From Anaerolineales bacterium (lineage in GTDB: Bacteria; Chloroflexota; Anaerolineae; Anaerolineales; UBA4823), in assembly GCA_016929095.1 (NCBI GenBank), contig JAFGJM010000002.1:192137-233579 (forward strand): a stretch of 41,443 bases of DNA, read 5' to 3'. The notes under the pieces were generated by a model, which worked only from the letters and a program-made list of their open reading frames with translations, had not been told where the DNA came from and made no database searches. The position numbers were made by a program, and so were the translations under genes. Shown in pieces: positions 24,241 to 33,023 of the stretch. Every line of letters starts with the position of its first letter. Position 1 is the stretch's first letter.

Positions 24241-25401
24241 ATGGCTGAGAAGATACTCCTCGTCGATGATGATCTGGATACTTTGCGATTGGTGGGATTG
24301 ATGCTCCAAAGGCAAGGTTATCAAATCCGTGCAGCCAGTGATGGTCCTCAGGCATTGGCGATGGTTGAGAGTGAAATACCCGATCTGATATTACTGGACA
24401 TCATGATGCCGGATATGGACGGATATGAAGTTGCCAGGCGATTACGCGCCAACCCAAGGGCAACCGATGTGCCTATCATCATGTTCACAGCTAAGGCTCA
24501 AATAGATGATAAGGTCATGGGGTTTGAAGCAGGCGCCGATGATTATTTAACCAAACCGATTCAACCCAGGGAATTAATAGCCCACATGAAAGCGGTATTA
24601 TCCCGGGTTCAAAAACGGCAAACTTCTGCCCCCACATCAACAGAAACACCGCTAGAACGTGGGTATATGGTTGGCGTGATTTCAGTCAGGGGTGGATTAG
24701 GCGTCTCGACAGTCGCATTAAATTTAGGTATTGCTTTACATCAGGAACAAAAAAAAGATGTGATCATAGCGGATTTTCGACCCGGTCAGGGCACAATTGG
24801 TTTGGAATTGGGTTATTTACGTTCCGATGCCATTAACCGACTCGTCCAACGAAAACCGACCGAGATTTCTGCTCGTGATATCGAAAATGAGATCATCACT
24901 CACCCTACTGGCGTTCGATTGCTGCTATCTTCTCATCACCCTGGCGATGCTCGATACCTGAACGCAGTAGCAAATTTTGAAGCCATTGCTGTACATCTGG
25001 TACGGATGGCGCGTTATGTTGTTCTCGATCTAGGAACCGGGCTTTCTCCTATCAACGAAAAAATTATCAACATTTGTGACGAAATATGCATTGTAGTCGA
25101 ACCAGTGCCCCAAACACTCATCCAATCGAAAGCCTTGTTGGATGATTTGATCGCCAAAGGCATTGGAGAAGGTCGCATTGACATTGTACTGGTTAATCGC
25201 GTTCGCTCAGGTGTACAGTTATCCTGGAGTCAGGTTCAAGAGCAATTAGGAAAAAACATTTCGGTCATTTTCACCCCTGCCCCCGAACTGGCTTATCAGG
25301 CTTCGATGCATAATTTACCCCTGATCAGCCAACAACCAGATAGTCTGACGGCTCAACAATTCATCAAACTGGCTGAAAAGGTTGCACAGCGTAACCAATA
25401 A
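24241..25401 (+). CDS. Response-regulator receiver domain fused to a CpaE/TadZ-type ParA-like domain
   Basis: 386 residues. Residues 1-125 are an intact receiver domain: the acidic pair D9-D10, phospho-acceptor Asp53 in LLDIMMPDMDG, Thr83 and Lys105 in YLTKP. After a short linker, residues 143-386 form a MinD/ParA-like domain. Its P-loop reads SVRGGLGVST (148-157), so both lysines of the canonical KGGxGKT motif are replaced (Arg150, Val155). Degenerate P-loops are typical of CpaE/TadZ proteins, which position type IV pilus or Tad secretion machinery. No Tad/pilus genes are visible here. It leads an operon with a sirtuin (8-nt gap) and a GAF histidine kinase that may phosphorylate it. Confidence 0.9.
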   Translation: MAEKILLVDDDLDTLRLVGLMLQRQGYQIRAASDGPQALAMVESEIPDLILLDIMMPDMDGYEVARRLRANPRATDVPIIMFTAKAQIDDKVMGFEAGADDYLTKPIQPRELIAHMKAVLSRVQKRQTSAPTSTETPLERGYMVGVISVRGGLGVSTVALNLGIALHQEQKKDVIIADFRPGQGTIGLELGYLRSDAINRLVQRKPTEISARDIENEIITHPTGVRLLLSSHHPGDARYLNAVANFEAIAVHLVRMARYVVLDLGTGLSPINEKIINICDEICIVVEPVPQTLIQSKALLDDLIAKGIGEGRIDIVLVNRVRSGVQLSWSQVQEQLGKNISVIFTPAPELAYQASMHNLPLISQQPDSLTAQQFIKLAEKVAQRNQ

Positions 25402-25409
25402 ATTCGCGC

Positions 25410-26192
25410 ATGGGTACTATCCCATCTCATCTCGTACAGAGAATCCAACAAGCCGCCGATATTCTTGGCAATTGTAAAAGGGTCACCATTCTCACGGGTG
25501 CTGGTATATCCACCTCATCCGGTATTCCTGATTTCCGGTCGCCAGAAAGTGGTCTCTGGGAAAAATACAGTCCTTTGGAAGTCGCCTCACTGGCCACGTT
25601 TCGCTATACACCAGATATATTCTTTCATTGGCTTCATCCCCTCGCACAAATCATCATTGATGCACATCCAAATCCAGCGCATATAGCGTTGGCAGACCTG
25701 GAAAAATCAAGAAGAGATATCACCATCATCACCCAAAATATCGATGGGCTTCATCAGAAGGCAGGCTCTACTCATGTGCTGGAGGTACATGGAAATTTAC
25801 GAACCCTCACCTGTGTCTCATGCTTCACGCAACAACTTGCTGAAGCCTATTTGGATGACTATATAAAGAATCGAACGATACCAAAATGCCCTTTATGTGA
25901 TCATATATTAAAACCTGATGTGGTATTAATGGGAGAACAATTACCAGCCCGTACCTGGCTAAAAGCCCAAGAAACCAGTAAACATTGCGAGTTAATGATT
26001 GTCGCCGGTTCATCGCTGGAAGTTCTTCCCGTAGCTGGATTGCCCATGCGGGCTATTGAAAACGGAGCCCATTTGATCGTTGTTAACAAATCTAGAACAT
26101 ATATTGACGTTCGGGCAGACATCGTATTCCATGAAAATGTTGCAGAAATATTACCCATGATCGTTCAAGAGGTATCTTGTGAAAACCACTGA
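25410..26192 (+). CDS. NAD-dependent protein deacetylase (sirtuin, CobB/Sir2 family)
   Basis: It removes acyl groups from lysines using NAD+, yielding nicotinamide and O-acetyl-ADP-ribose. 260 residues with GAGIST and GIPDFRSPESGLW for NAD binding, TQNIDGLH, catalytic His127 in LEVHGNL, and a Cys4 zinc site (C135, C138, C160, C163). GSSLEVLPVAGL and VVNKS complete the Rossmann part. The Tyr-x-x-Arg pair of desuccinylase-type sirtuins is not evident in the FFHWLHPLAQ helix, so simple deacetylation is more likely (inference). No Shine-Dalgarno is seen before the ATG, only 8 nt after the REC-ParA stop. Its 3' end overlaps the kinase gene by 14 nt, so all three are probably coupled. Confidence 0.95.
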   Translation: MGTIPSHLVQRIQQAADILGNCKRVTILTGAGISTSSGIPDFRSPESGLWEKYSPLEVASLATFRYTPDIFFHWLHPLAQIIIDAHPNPAHIALADLEKSRRDITIITQNIDGLHQKAGSTHVLEVHGNLRTLTCVSCFTQQLAEAYLDDYIKNRTIPKCPLCDHILKPDVVLMGEQLPARTWLKAQETSKHCELMIVAGSSLEVLPVAGLPMRAIENGAHLIVVNKSRTYIDVRADIVFHENVAEILPMIVQEVSCENH

Positions 26193-27381
26193 AACATCAA
26201 CCCTTATCGAAAAATATGAACGCTTAGTTGAAATATCCTGTGATCTTTCCTCCACGCTGGATTTAAATAAGTTACTCAATCGAATTGTCCACGCTGCAGC
26301 TGATTTAAGCAATGCTCAGGCAGCGTCGATATTGCTCTACGACGAAAAAAACAAGCAATTTTTCTTCCAGGCAGCCTCCAATATGGATTCGCCCGTAATG
26401 AAGGGGTTGGTTGTACCATATGATTCGAGCATCGCGGGCGTGATTGCCTCCGAAAGAAAACCTATTATCATAAGCGATACACAACGCGATCCCCGCCATT
26501 TTAAAAAAATCGCAAAACCTACTGGCGTATTGACTCGCTCATTGTTGGGGGTCCCATTGCTTACTAAAGATAAAGTCGTGGGTGTTTTGGAGGCGATAAA
26601 TAAAAGTGAAGGGGATTTCACCGAAGAAGATAAAAAGTTACTCCTGGCGCTGGGTGCTCAAGCTGCCATCGCTATTGAAAACACCCGCCTTTTTCAACAA
26701 ACCGATTTGATTTCCGAGCTGGTTCACGAACTGAGAACACCATTAGCTTCTTTAAGCACGGCTTCTCATCTTTTATCCCGCCCGGAAATCAACGAAATTC
26801 AACGCGTTCAATTGATTCATTCTATTCAAAATGAAACCAACCGGCTTTCCGAAATGGCGTCTTCGTTCCTGGATATGGCGCGCCTTGAATCCGGAAGAAT
26901 GCCATTTCTACATGATAGTTTCAACGTCAAAGATATGCTGGAAGAATCGCTAGAAGTAATGCGCTACAAAGCAGACGAGAAAAAACATACTCTCGAGTTA
27001 AAAGTTCTCCCAAATCTGCCTGAACTCATCGCCGACCGCAATAAAATAAAACAAGTAGTGATAAACCTGGTAAGCAATGCGATTAAATATACACCAAACG
27101 GAGGAAAGATCATCGTATCTGCAGATCAGATAGAAAACGAATACATCATTTATATCAAAGACAATGGGCTTGGCATCCCGGAGGATGCATTACCCCATAT
27201 CTTCGAGAAGTTTTATCGGGTGCCTTTACTGGAACGGGTTGCTACAGGCACCGGATTGGGCTTATCGATTTGTAAAAAAATCATCGAAACCCATGGCGGT
27301 AATATTGAAATTCAGAGTAAAGTCAATGAAGGCACTTCGATGATTATCCATTTACCTTATAAACAACCCCGGGGAAATTAA
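26179..27381 (+). CDS. Soluble GAF-domain sensor histidine kinase
   Basis: 400 residues and no membrane span, so it senses a cytoplasmic signal. An N-terminal GAF domain covers about residues 12-170 (AASILLYDEKNKQFFFQAAS, SLLGVPLLTKDKVVGVLEAIN). The dimerisation domain has phospho-acceptor His183 in LVHELRTPLAS. The ATPase domain shows the N box INLVSNAIKYTP, G1 DNGLGIPED and G2 GTGLGLSICKKI. The start is GTG at 26179, with GAGG 6-7 nt upstream, inside the end of the sirtuin gene. The REC-ParA protein two genes upstream is the obvious candidate partner. The gene ends 2 nt from a convergent dehydrogenase gene. Confidence 0.93.
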   Translation: MKTTETSTLIEKYERLVEISCDLSSTLDLNKLLNRIVHAAADLSNAQAASILLYDEKNKQFFFQAASNMDSPVMKGLVVPYDSSIAGVIASERKPIIISDTQRDPRHFKKIAKPTGVLTRSLLGVPLLTKDKVVGVLEAINKSEGDFTEEDKKLLLALGAQAAIAIENTRLFQQTDLISELVHELRTPLASLSTASHLLSRPEINEIQRVQLIHSIQNETNRLSEMASSFLDMARLESGRMPFLHDSFNVKDMLEESLEVMRYKADEKKHTLELKVLPNLPELIADRNKIKQVVINLVSNAIKYTPNGGKIIVSADQIENEYIIYIKDNGLGIPEDALPHIFEKFYRVPLLERVATGTGLGLSICKKIIETHGGNIEIQSKVNEGTSMIIHLPYKQPRGN

Positions 27382-27383
27382 AT

Positions 27384-28340
27384 TTAAAATTTTATAAGGA
27401 CTTTATAAACGCCCGGTTTGGTAGCTTGTTCAAAAGCTGCCAAACTACTTTCTATCTCAAAAATCGAATCAATGAGTGGTGTGGGGTCTACGAGATTTCC
27501 TTCCAATAACCGTAACGCAGGACTGAATGGGCCGCACCGCGAACCAATCACAGTGATTTCGTCTACGACGATGGATGACATGTTCACATGCAAGTCACCT
27601 TTATATGTGCTCTTGATCACCATCACACCCCCAGGGCGCACCGCCTTGCGCGCGAGCGCAAACCCTTGGGGAGAACCTGTCGCTTCAATGACCACATCCA
27701 TCATACCCATTGGAGTTTGATCTTCATCGATGGTATTAATTCCCTTGTTTAACAATAATTCGCTTTGTGTTGGATACCGTGTCGCTGCGTGGAAACGACA
27801 AGGGCATATGGCAAGCGTTTGTGCAATCAATTGACCTAACCTACCCGCCCCTACCAATAATACATGATCCTCCGGATGGATATGCACTTGCTGTTGGATT
27901 TCCAGGGCAGCCGCCAGAGGTTCGGTAAATACTGCCATTTCATCGTTAACACCATCCGGGACAACATGTAAATTTTTCTCCGGGATAGTGAAGAATTCTG
28001 CAAAAACACCATTTTGGGTCTTTATACCTAACACCTTTCGCTCTCGGCAATGGTCGCGGTTGCCTCGCAGGCACTGATCGCATGCCCCGCATGGGATATT
28101 GATTTCCCCCACCACACGCTTGCCCACTAAATCTTGCATCCGATCCGTCTTCACCACCTCACCCACGAATTCATGCCCCGGAATCCCGGTAAAAGGATAA
28201 TAGCCTTTCAGCATTTCCAAATCTGTGGCGCAAATCCCCGCCAGGTGCACTTTGATCAAAGCTTCGCCATCCCCCACGAAGGGCACGGGAAGATCATCTC
28301 GAAAAATCAGTTGTTGGTTTTCTAACCACAATCCCTTCAC
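27384..28340 (-). CDS. Zinc-dependent medium-chain alcohol/polyol dehydrogenase
   Basis: 318 residues, somewhat shorter than the usual 340-350. Catalytic zinc ligands are visible at Cys37 (AGICATDLE) and His56-Glu57 (IPGHEFVG). The structural zinc Cys set is C84, C87, C90 and C98 (PCGACDQCLRGNRDHC). NAD(P) binding is by LLVGAGRLGQLIAQ. It is related to threonine and sorbitol dehydrogenases; the substrate is not readable. The start is GTG at 28340, with AGGAG about 10 nt upstream. It lies 24 nt after mutL on the same strand and is probably co-transcribed with it, with no obvious functional link. Confidence 0.9.
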   Translation of the reverse strand: MKGLWLENQQLIFRDDLPVPFVGDGEALIKVHLAGICATDLEMLKGYYPFTGIPGHEFVGEVVKTDRMQDLVGKRVVGEINIPCGACDQCLRGNRDHCRERKVLGIKTQNGVFAEFFTIPEKNLHVVPDGVNDEMAVFTEPLAAALEIQQQVHIHPEDHVLLVGAGRLGQLIAQTLAICPCRFHAATRYPTQSELLLNKGINTIDEDQTPMGMMDVVIEATGSPQGFALARKAVRPGGVMVIKSTYKGDLHVNMSSIVVDEITVIGSRCGPFSPALRLLEGNLVDPTPLIDSIFEIESSLAAFEQATKPGVYKVLIKF

Positions 28341-28364
28341 GAGTCACTTTCTCCTGTTTGATAT

Positions 28365-30107
28365 CTAACGCGCGCCTCGGCGTCCAAACTGCCGCTCTAA
28401 TAAATCCACCGAAAGATGGATCATGGTAGGTCTGCCATGCGGGCAAGTGCGGGGTGATTCACACGCTTCTAGTTGTGTAATTAATTGACGCTGTTCTTCT
28501 TCGGATAGGACTTGCCCGGCTTTTATGGCTGCTCGTTTACATACGCGAGCAATGATTTTTGCCTCCACCTCCCCTTCGAGCGGGCTTTCGTCTTCCTCGA
28601 AATCTTCGACTAATACACGCAACGCAGCTTCAGGGTCCATATGCGATATGATGCCTGGAAGCGACCGTACAAGAAAAGTGTTCAATCCAAATAGCTCCAC
28701 CTGAAAGCCAAGGTGTTTTAACATGGGTAATTGCTCAGACAACAAGCGCGCTTGTGATGGAGAAAGCTGAACAGAAGCCGGTTGTAATAATGCCTGCCCT
28801 GGCAGCGATTGAGCCTTTTGTTTCATGTATTGCTCAAACAATATGCGTTCATGCGCCGCGTGTTGGTCGATTAAATATAACCCATCCGGTCCTTCAGCGA
28901 CCAGGTATGTAGTAGCCACCTGCCCCACCAGACGCAATAATCCCGATCGATGGAAAGCAGTCGCTGTACTTGTTGATGAATCAGATTGTACCTGGCTCGA
29001 AGAAGCCTCAGATTGCGGGGATGTTAATTCTTCACCCGCCGTAAATGTGTCCCTTCTTTGTCGCGCTTCTTCCCAGGTTCGAGAACTCCAAAGGTTCACC
29101 GCCTGGATTTCCGGAACAGGCGTGTATGCCAACAGAGCCCGTCGTACCGCGTTGCGAATGCCGGTGAAGACTTGATCCGTCTCCCGGAAGCGAACTTCTG
29201 CTTTCGTGGGGTGAACATTCACATCCACCAGCTCTGCCGGTAATTCCAAAAATAAATACGCAAGCGGATATCTACCCACCATTAATAAGTTGTGATACGC
29301 CTGTATTAAAGCCGTTGTTATGGCAATGTCTTGAACCGGGCGCCCATTGACAAAGAAAATGATTTCTTTTCGGTTGGAACGGGTCAAAGAAATAGGGCTG
29401 ATATATCCTTTAAGAGAAAAATCATGACTTTCTGATATTACCTCCAACATTTGGCGGGCGATATCTGCACCATACAAGAAACCTAATACCTCTCGCCTAT
29501 CCCCTTTGCCGCTTGTTTGCAGCCCCAGGCGTCCATCTTGCACAAGTTGAAATCGGACGTGCGGATAAGCCAAAGCATAGCGAGTTACCAGACCATCGAT
29601 CAGCCGTCGCTCTGTTGCTGGTTTTTTTAGGAACTTCAATCGCGCCGGAACGTTATAGAACAGGTTTCTAACACTGACACTCGTACCTACTGGCGCGGCA
29701 GTGGGTTTCGGGTCGCCCACTTGCCCTCCATCTACCGAAAGACGTATGCCTGCCTCGGCATCTGCCTGCCTTGAGCATATGGAGAATTGAGATACAGAAG
29801 CAATAGAAGCCAGTGCTTCACCTCGAAATCCCAGCGTGGAAATACGGAAAAGATCTTCAGCGCAACTTAATTTACTTGTGGCATGCCGGGTAACCGCAAC
29901 CGCGATCTCATCCGCCGCGACCCCCTCTCCATCATCGGTAACCTCTACCAGTGTTTGCCCGGCGCCTTCGATTTTTATCGTGATGGTATGGGCATGTGCA
30001 TCCAGTGAATTCTCTACCAATTCCTTCACGACCGAAGCCGGACGTTCTACAACTTCTCCGGCTGCAATTTGCGATGCAACTTCCTCAGATAATACTTTTA
30101 TGGTCAT
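28365..30107 (-). CDS. mutL: DNA mismatch repair protein MutL (endonuclease type)
   Basis: MutL couples mismatch recognition by MutS to strand incision. 580 residues: the N-terminal GHKL ATPase has ASQIAAGEVVERPASVVKEL, ENSLDAHA, DDGEGV and TLGFRGEALASIASVS. A variable linker covers about residues 330-385. The C-terminal domain carries the metal endonuclease motif DQHAAHERILFE (from Asp414, matching DQHA-x2-E-x4-E) plus the KRAAIKAG and CPHGRPTMIHLS segments. So it should nick DNA itself, as in bacteria without MutH. A TATAAT about 30 nt upstream of the ATG may be its promoter. mutS is in the same window but far away. Confidence 0.96.
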   Translation of the reverse strand: MTIKVLSEEVASQIAAGEVVERPASVVKELVENSLDAHAHTITIKIEGAGQTLVEVTDDGEGVAADEIAVAVTRHATSKLSCAEDLFRISTLGFRGEALASIASVSQFSICSRQADAEAGIRLSVDGGQVGDPKPTAAPVGTSVSVRNLFYNVPARLKFLKKPATERRLIDGLVTRYALAYPHVRFQLVQDGRLGLQTSGKGDRREVLGFLYGADIARQMLEVISESHDFSLKGYISPISLTRSNRKEIIFFVNGRPVQDIAITTALIQAYHNLLMVGRYPLAYLFLELPAELVDVNVHPTKAEVRFRETDQVFTGIRNAVRRALLAYTPVPEIQAVNLWSSRTWEEARQRRDTFTAGEELTSPQSEASSSQVQSDSSTSTATAFHRSGLLRLVGQVATTYLVAEGPDGLYLIDQHAAHERILFEQYMKQKAQSLPGQALLQPASVQLSPSQARLLSEQLPMLKHLGFQVELFGLNTFLVRSLPGIISHMDPEAALRVLVEDFEEDESPLEGEVEAKIIARVCKRAAIKAGQVLSEEEQRQLITQLEACESPRTCPHGRPTMIHLSVDLLERQFGRRGAR

Positions 30108-30197
30108 TGCGTGAGTAAGTTCCCTTCTCTTATTTTCCCATTATAATGCTTCATCTTCAAGAAGTAACTCCATTAATAATTTTTGTAATTTTTCAGT

Positions 30198-30203
30198 TAT
30201 ACT
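30198..30203 (+). promoter_or_regulatory. Candidate -10 box of the HAD hydrolase gene, leaderless geometry
   Basis: TATACT ends 7 nt before the ATG at 30211, and the intervening TTCTCCT has no ribosome-binding site. The -35 region is poor. Confidence 0.45.
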
Positions 30204-30210
30204 TTCTCCT

Positions 30211-30867
30211 ATGACAATAAATACACTCTTCATTGATTTGGATGATACATTGTATGATCGGGGCAACGGCTTATGGGAAGCCATTCGAGACCGTATGGGG
30301 CAATATATGCACGAATGCATTGGATTGCCAAAATCGGATGTTCCGGCTATTCGCCGTCACTACTTTAAAACTTATGGAACAACCCTGAGGGGGCTTCAAC
30401 TTCATTACCATATCGATACAGATGAATACCTGACTTATGTTCACGATCTGCCCGTGAGTGATTTCATAAAACCCGACCCCATTTTAAAAACACTGCTTTC
30501 TGAGTTACCACAAACCAAGTGGATTTTAACGAACGCCAATTCAGAACATGCCCAGCGTGTGCTTAAAGTCCTGGGAGTGAAGGAACACTTTCAGGGCATT
30601 ATTGATATCCGCGCCATGGATTTCCATTGTAAACCCGACCCCAAAGCCTATCAAATTGCCATGAAAATCGCTGCTCAATCCGATGCCGCCCAGTGCCTGT
30701 ATATGGATGATTCCCCCTCAAATCTGGCGCCGGCTAAGGCAATGGGTATGACGACTGTTTTGATCGGTGACGCACCCTCATCCCCTGTTGCTCATATAGT
30801 TATCCCTCGTATCCATGACTTAAAACAAGCCTTTCCAGATTTATGGGATCATAAACTCGTTTCATAA
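30211..30867 (+). CDS. HAD-family hydrolase, pyrimidine 5'-nucleotidase type
   Basis: 218 residues with all HAD motifs: FIDLDDTLYD (nucleophile Asp9, acid Asp11), WILTNANSEHA, KPDPKAYQIAM and YMDDSPSNLAPAKAMGM. The DLDDTLY start and the helical cap (QYMHECIGL, YFKTYGTTLRGL) match the Sdt1-like pyrimidine 5'-nucleotidase subfamily, which dephosphorylates UMP or CMP and similar metabolites. Substrate is inferred from subfamily only. It is divergent from mutL. The ATG at 30211 has a -10-like hexamer 7 nt upstream and no Shine-Dalgarno. Confidence 0.88.
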   Translation: MTINTLFIDLDDTLYDRGNGLWEAIRDRMGQYMHECIGLPKSDVPAIRRHYFKTYGTTLRGLQLHYHIDTDEYLTYVHDLPVSDFIKPDPILKTLLSELPQTKWILTNANSEHAQRVLKVLGVKEHFQGIIDIRAMDFHCKPDPKAYQIAMKIAAQSDAAQCLYMDDSPSNLAPAKAMGMTTVLIGDAPSSPVAHIVIPRIHDLKQAFPDLWDHKLVS

Positions 30868-30917
30868 AATAATCATCATAAGTGAAAAAACCTGGATAAT
30901 ACGAAGTTTACCACCAG

Positions 30918-30940
30918 ATGATTTTAATAATCATTTTTTG
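30918..30940 (+). terminator. Weak AT-rich hairpin with T-run after the HAD gene
   Basis: ATGATT (30918-30923) and AATCAT (30929-30934) pair across a 5-nt loop and run into six more T's. The stem is AT-rich, so termination would be partial at best. Confidence 0.35.
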
Positions 30941-31016
30941 GATATTTACATTTTTCTAATTTTCTTGTGGTAATCTATCTTATAGTGGATTAAGATCCAT
31001 TCAATAGGAGATTCAA

Positions 31017-32270
31017 ATGAGACCTGGGTATACACGTATCGCTCTGGGCATAATCATATCGATCATCATCCTCTCAACCGCATGTTCCATTGGCTTTATT
31101 GCAGGAAGATCATTTTCCAATGGCTCGTTCGATCCCCTGGCATTTATTAAAGAGGCGGTGAACGGAGAAACTTCCAAACATGAAAAAGCAGATGAAACGA
31201 CAGACCTGGATGAATTATTTGATCCTTTTTGGCAAGCCTGGGATCTGGTACATAAACAATATGTAAATCAACCCGTTGATGATGTCGCCTTAATGCGAGG
31301 CGCAATCCGCGGAATGATGGAAGGTTTAGACGACGAGCATTCTTCATACATCGATCCAGACCAATTGACCGCTTTCACCACACAAATCGAAGGAGAGCAA
31401 TATGAGGGGATCGGCGCCTGGGTGGATACGACCGGAGACTATCTCACCATTATCAGTCCCATGGTAGGTTCTCCGGCAGAAAAAGCAGGACTGAAACCAG
31501 GCGATAAGATCATCGCCATCGACGGCGAAGATATGACCGGGATCGATGGTGAATTGGTTCGCCAACGTGTGATTGGTGAAAAAGGCACTACTGTTCATCT
31601 GACCGTTTTCCGAGCTGGCGCCGACACCCCTTTAGAATTTGAGGTTACAAGAGATAGTATTACAGCCTCCAATGTTATGAGTCGAATGATGGATGACAAT
31701 ATCGCATATATCCGGCTGATTGCTTTTGGCGACGATAAAACCATCTCCGATTTCCGTACTGCATTGAAAAACCTCCTGGCAGAAGAACCAGTGGGCGTAA
31801 TCCTTGATTTAAGATATAACGGTGGTGGTTTATTAGAGTCGGCGGTGAAAATTGCATCAGAATTTATCAATCAGGGTGTCATTGTGTACGAGCAATATGG
31901 CGATGGAAAAAACCTGAGCTTCGAAGCTAAAACCGGTGGAGTAGCCACCGAAATTCCCTTGGTGGTGTTGATCAACGAAGGAAGCGCTTCCGCATCAGAG
32001 ATCGTTGCCGGCGCCATACAAGACGCAGGCAGAGGTACCGTGGTGGGTATGAAATCTTATGGAAAAGGCTCTGTTCAGATTTGGACAAATCTGAAGAATA
32101 ACCAGGGCGCTGTACGGGTAACCGTAGCCTCCTGGTTAACGCCCAACGAACGCTCGATTAACAAGATTGGTATAGCGCCTGATATTCAGGTGGAGATCAC
32201 TGAAACCGATGCAGAAGCAGGGAATGACACGCAATTAGAAAAAGCTGTAGAGATTTTATTGGATAAATAA
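31017..32270 (+). CDS. S41-family C-terminal processing peptidase (CtpA-like)
   Basis: 417 residues: an N-terminal membrane anchor (about 7-30), a linker, a PDZ domain (about 120-200, with SPAEKAGLKPGDKIIAIDG) and the S41 protease core. The Ser is in the NEGSASASEI segment (320-329) and Lys350 is in SYGKGSVQ. The enzyme acts outside the membrane, trimming or degrading proteins from the C-terminus. The ATG at 31017 has TAGGAGA 5 nt upstream. It is the first of three closely spaced protease genes (29-nt gap to the YugP-like gene, then 19 nt to HtrA), suggesting an operon for envelope protein quality control. Confidence 0.94.
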   Translation: MRPGYTRIALGIIISIIILSTACSIGFIAGRSFSNGSFDPLAFIKEAVNGETSKHEKADETTDLDELFDPFWQAWDLVHKQYVNQPVDDVALMRGAIRGMMEGLDDEHSSYIDPDQLTAFTTQIEGEQYEGIGAWVDTTGDYLTIISPMVGSPAEKAGLKPGDKIIAIDGEDMTGIDGELVRQRVIGEKGTTVHLTVFRAGADTPLEFEVTRDSITASNVMSRMMDDNIAYIRLIAFGDDKTISDFRTALKNLLAEEPVGVILDLRYNGGGLLESAVKIASEFINQGVIVYEQYGDGKNLSFEAKTGGVATEIPLVVLINEGSASASEIVAGAIQDAGRGTVVGMKSYGKGSVQIWTNLKNNQGAVRVTVASWLTPNERSINKIGIAPDIQVEITETDAEAGNDTQLEKAVEILLDK

Positions 32271-32299
32271 CGATTGGTTGAAATTACCAGGAGATAAGA

Positions 32300-33001
32300 A
32301 TGTTTTACTTTAACCCCACCTATTTAATATTCATGGCTCCTGCCTTTATTTTAATGTTGATTGTGCAGTGGTATGTAAATTCTGCTTATAAAAAATGGAG
32401 TCAGGTAGCGGCTCGCAGTCGGATCAGCGGCTCTCAAGCTGCAGAACGTTTGATCCGTGTTGGCGGTCTATCCGATGTGCGTATCGAACCTATTCAAGGT
32501 AATTTGACAGACAACTATGATCCGCGTAATAAAGTGTTACATCTATCATCGGGCGTATACCAAAGCGGTTCCGTAGCAGCCTTAGCGATTGCTGCCCACG
32601 AATTAGGGCACGCCATGCAAGACAGGGATGGTTATTTTCCGCTCAAGTTGCGCTCTGCTATGGTACCAGCCGTCAATATCGGTTCCTACCTGGGATGGAT
32701 TTTACTCATGATTGGTTTTGTCCTCCAATCCCAAAATGTAGCCTGGCTGGGCGTTATCGTTTTCTCTGGCGGCGCTTTATTCGCCCTGGCAACTTTACCG
32801 GTCGAATTAAACGCCTCGTCGAGAGCAAAACGCCTGCTGGTTGAATCCGGGATCATTGTTGGCGACGATGAAATGAGCGGTGTTAACCATGTTTTGAATG
32901 CCGCGGCTTTAACTTATGTCGCTGCACTGATCACTGCGGTAATGCAATTACTCTACTATGCCACCATGGTATTAGGCATGGGAGGCAGGCGCCGCAGGTA
33001 A
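32300..33001 (+). CDS. YugP-like membrane zinc metallopeptidase
   Basis: 233 residues with a zinc-binding helix AAHELGHAMQD (His100, Glu101, His104). There are hydrophobic spans near residues 5-22, about 120-160 (VNIGSYLGWILLMIGFVLQ) and 200-225. The N-terminal half includes the typical AAERLIRVGGLSDVRIE and LTDNYDPRNKVLHLS segments of the YugP/neutral zinc metallopeptidase family. The biological substrate is not established. The ATG at 32300 has AGGAG 6 nt upstream. It sits between an S41 peptidase and an HtrA protease. Confidence 0.92.
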   Translation: MFYFNPTYLIFMAPAFILMLIVQWYVNSAYKKWSQVAARSRISGSQAAERLIRVGGLSDVRIEPIQGNLTDNYDPRNKVLHLSSGVYQSGSVAALAIAAHELGHAMQDRDGYFPLKLRSAMVPAVNIGSYLGWILLMIGFVLQSQNVAWLGVIVFSGGALFALATLPVELNASSRAKRLLVESGIIVGDDEMSGVNHVLNAAALTYVAALITAVMQLLYYATMVLGMGGRRRR

Positions 33002-33023
33002 TCGTTATTATTCGAGGTTTATG

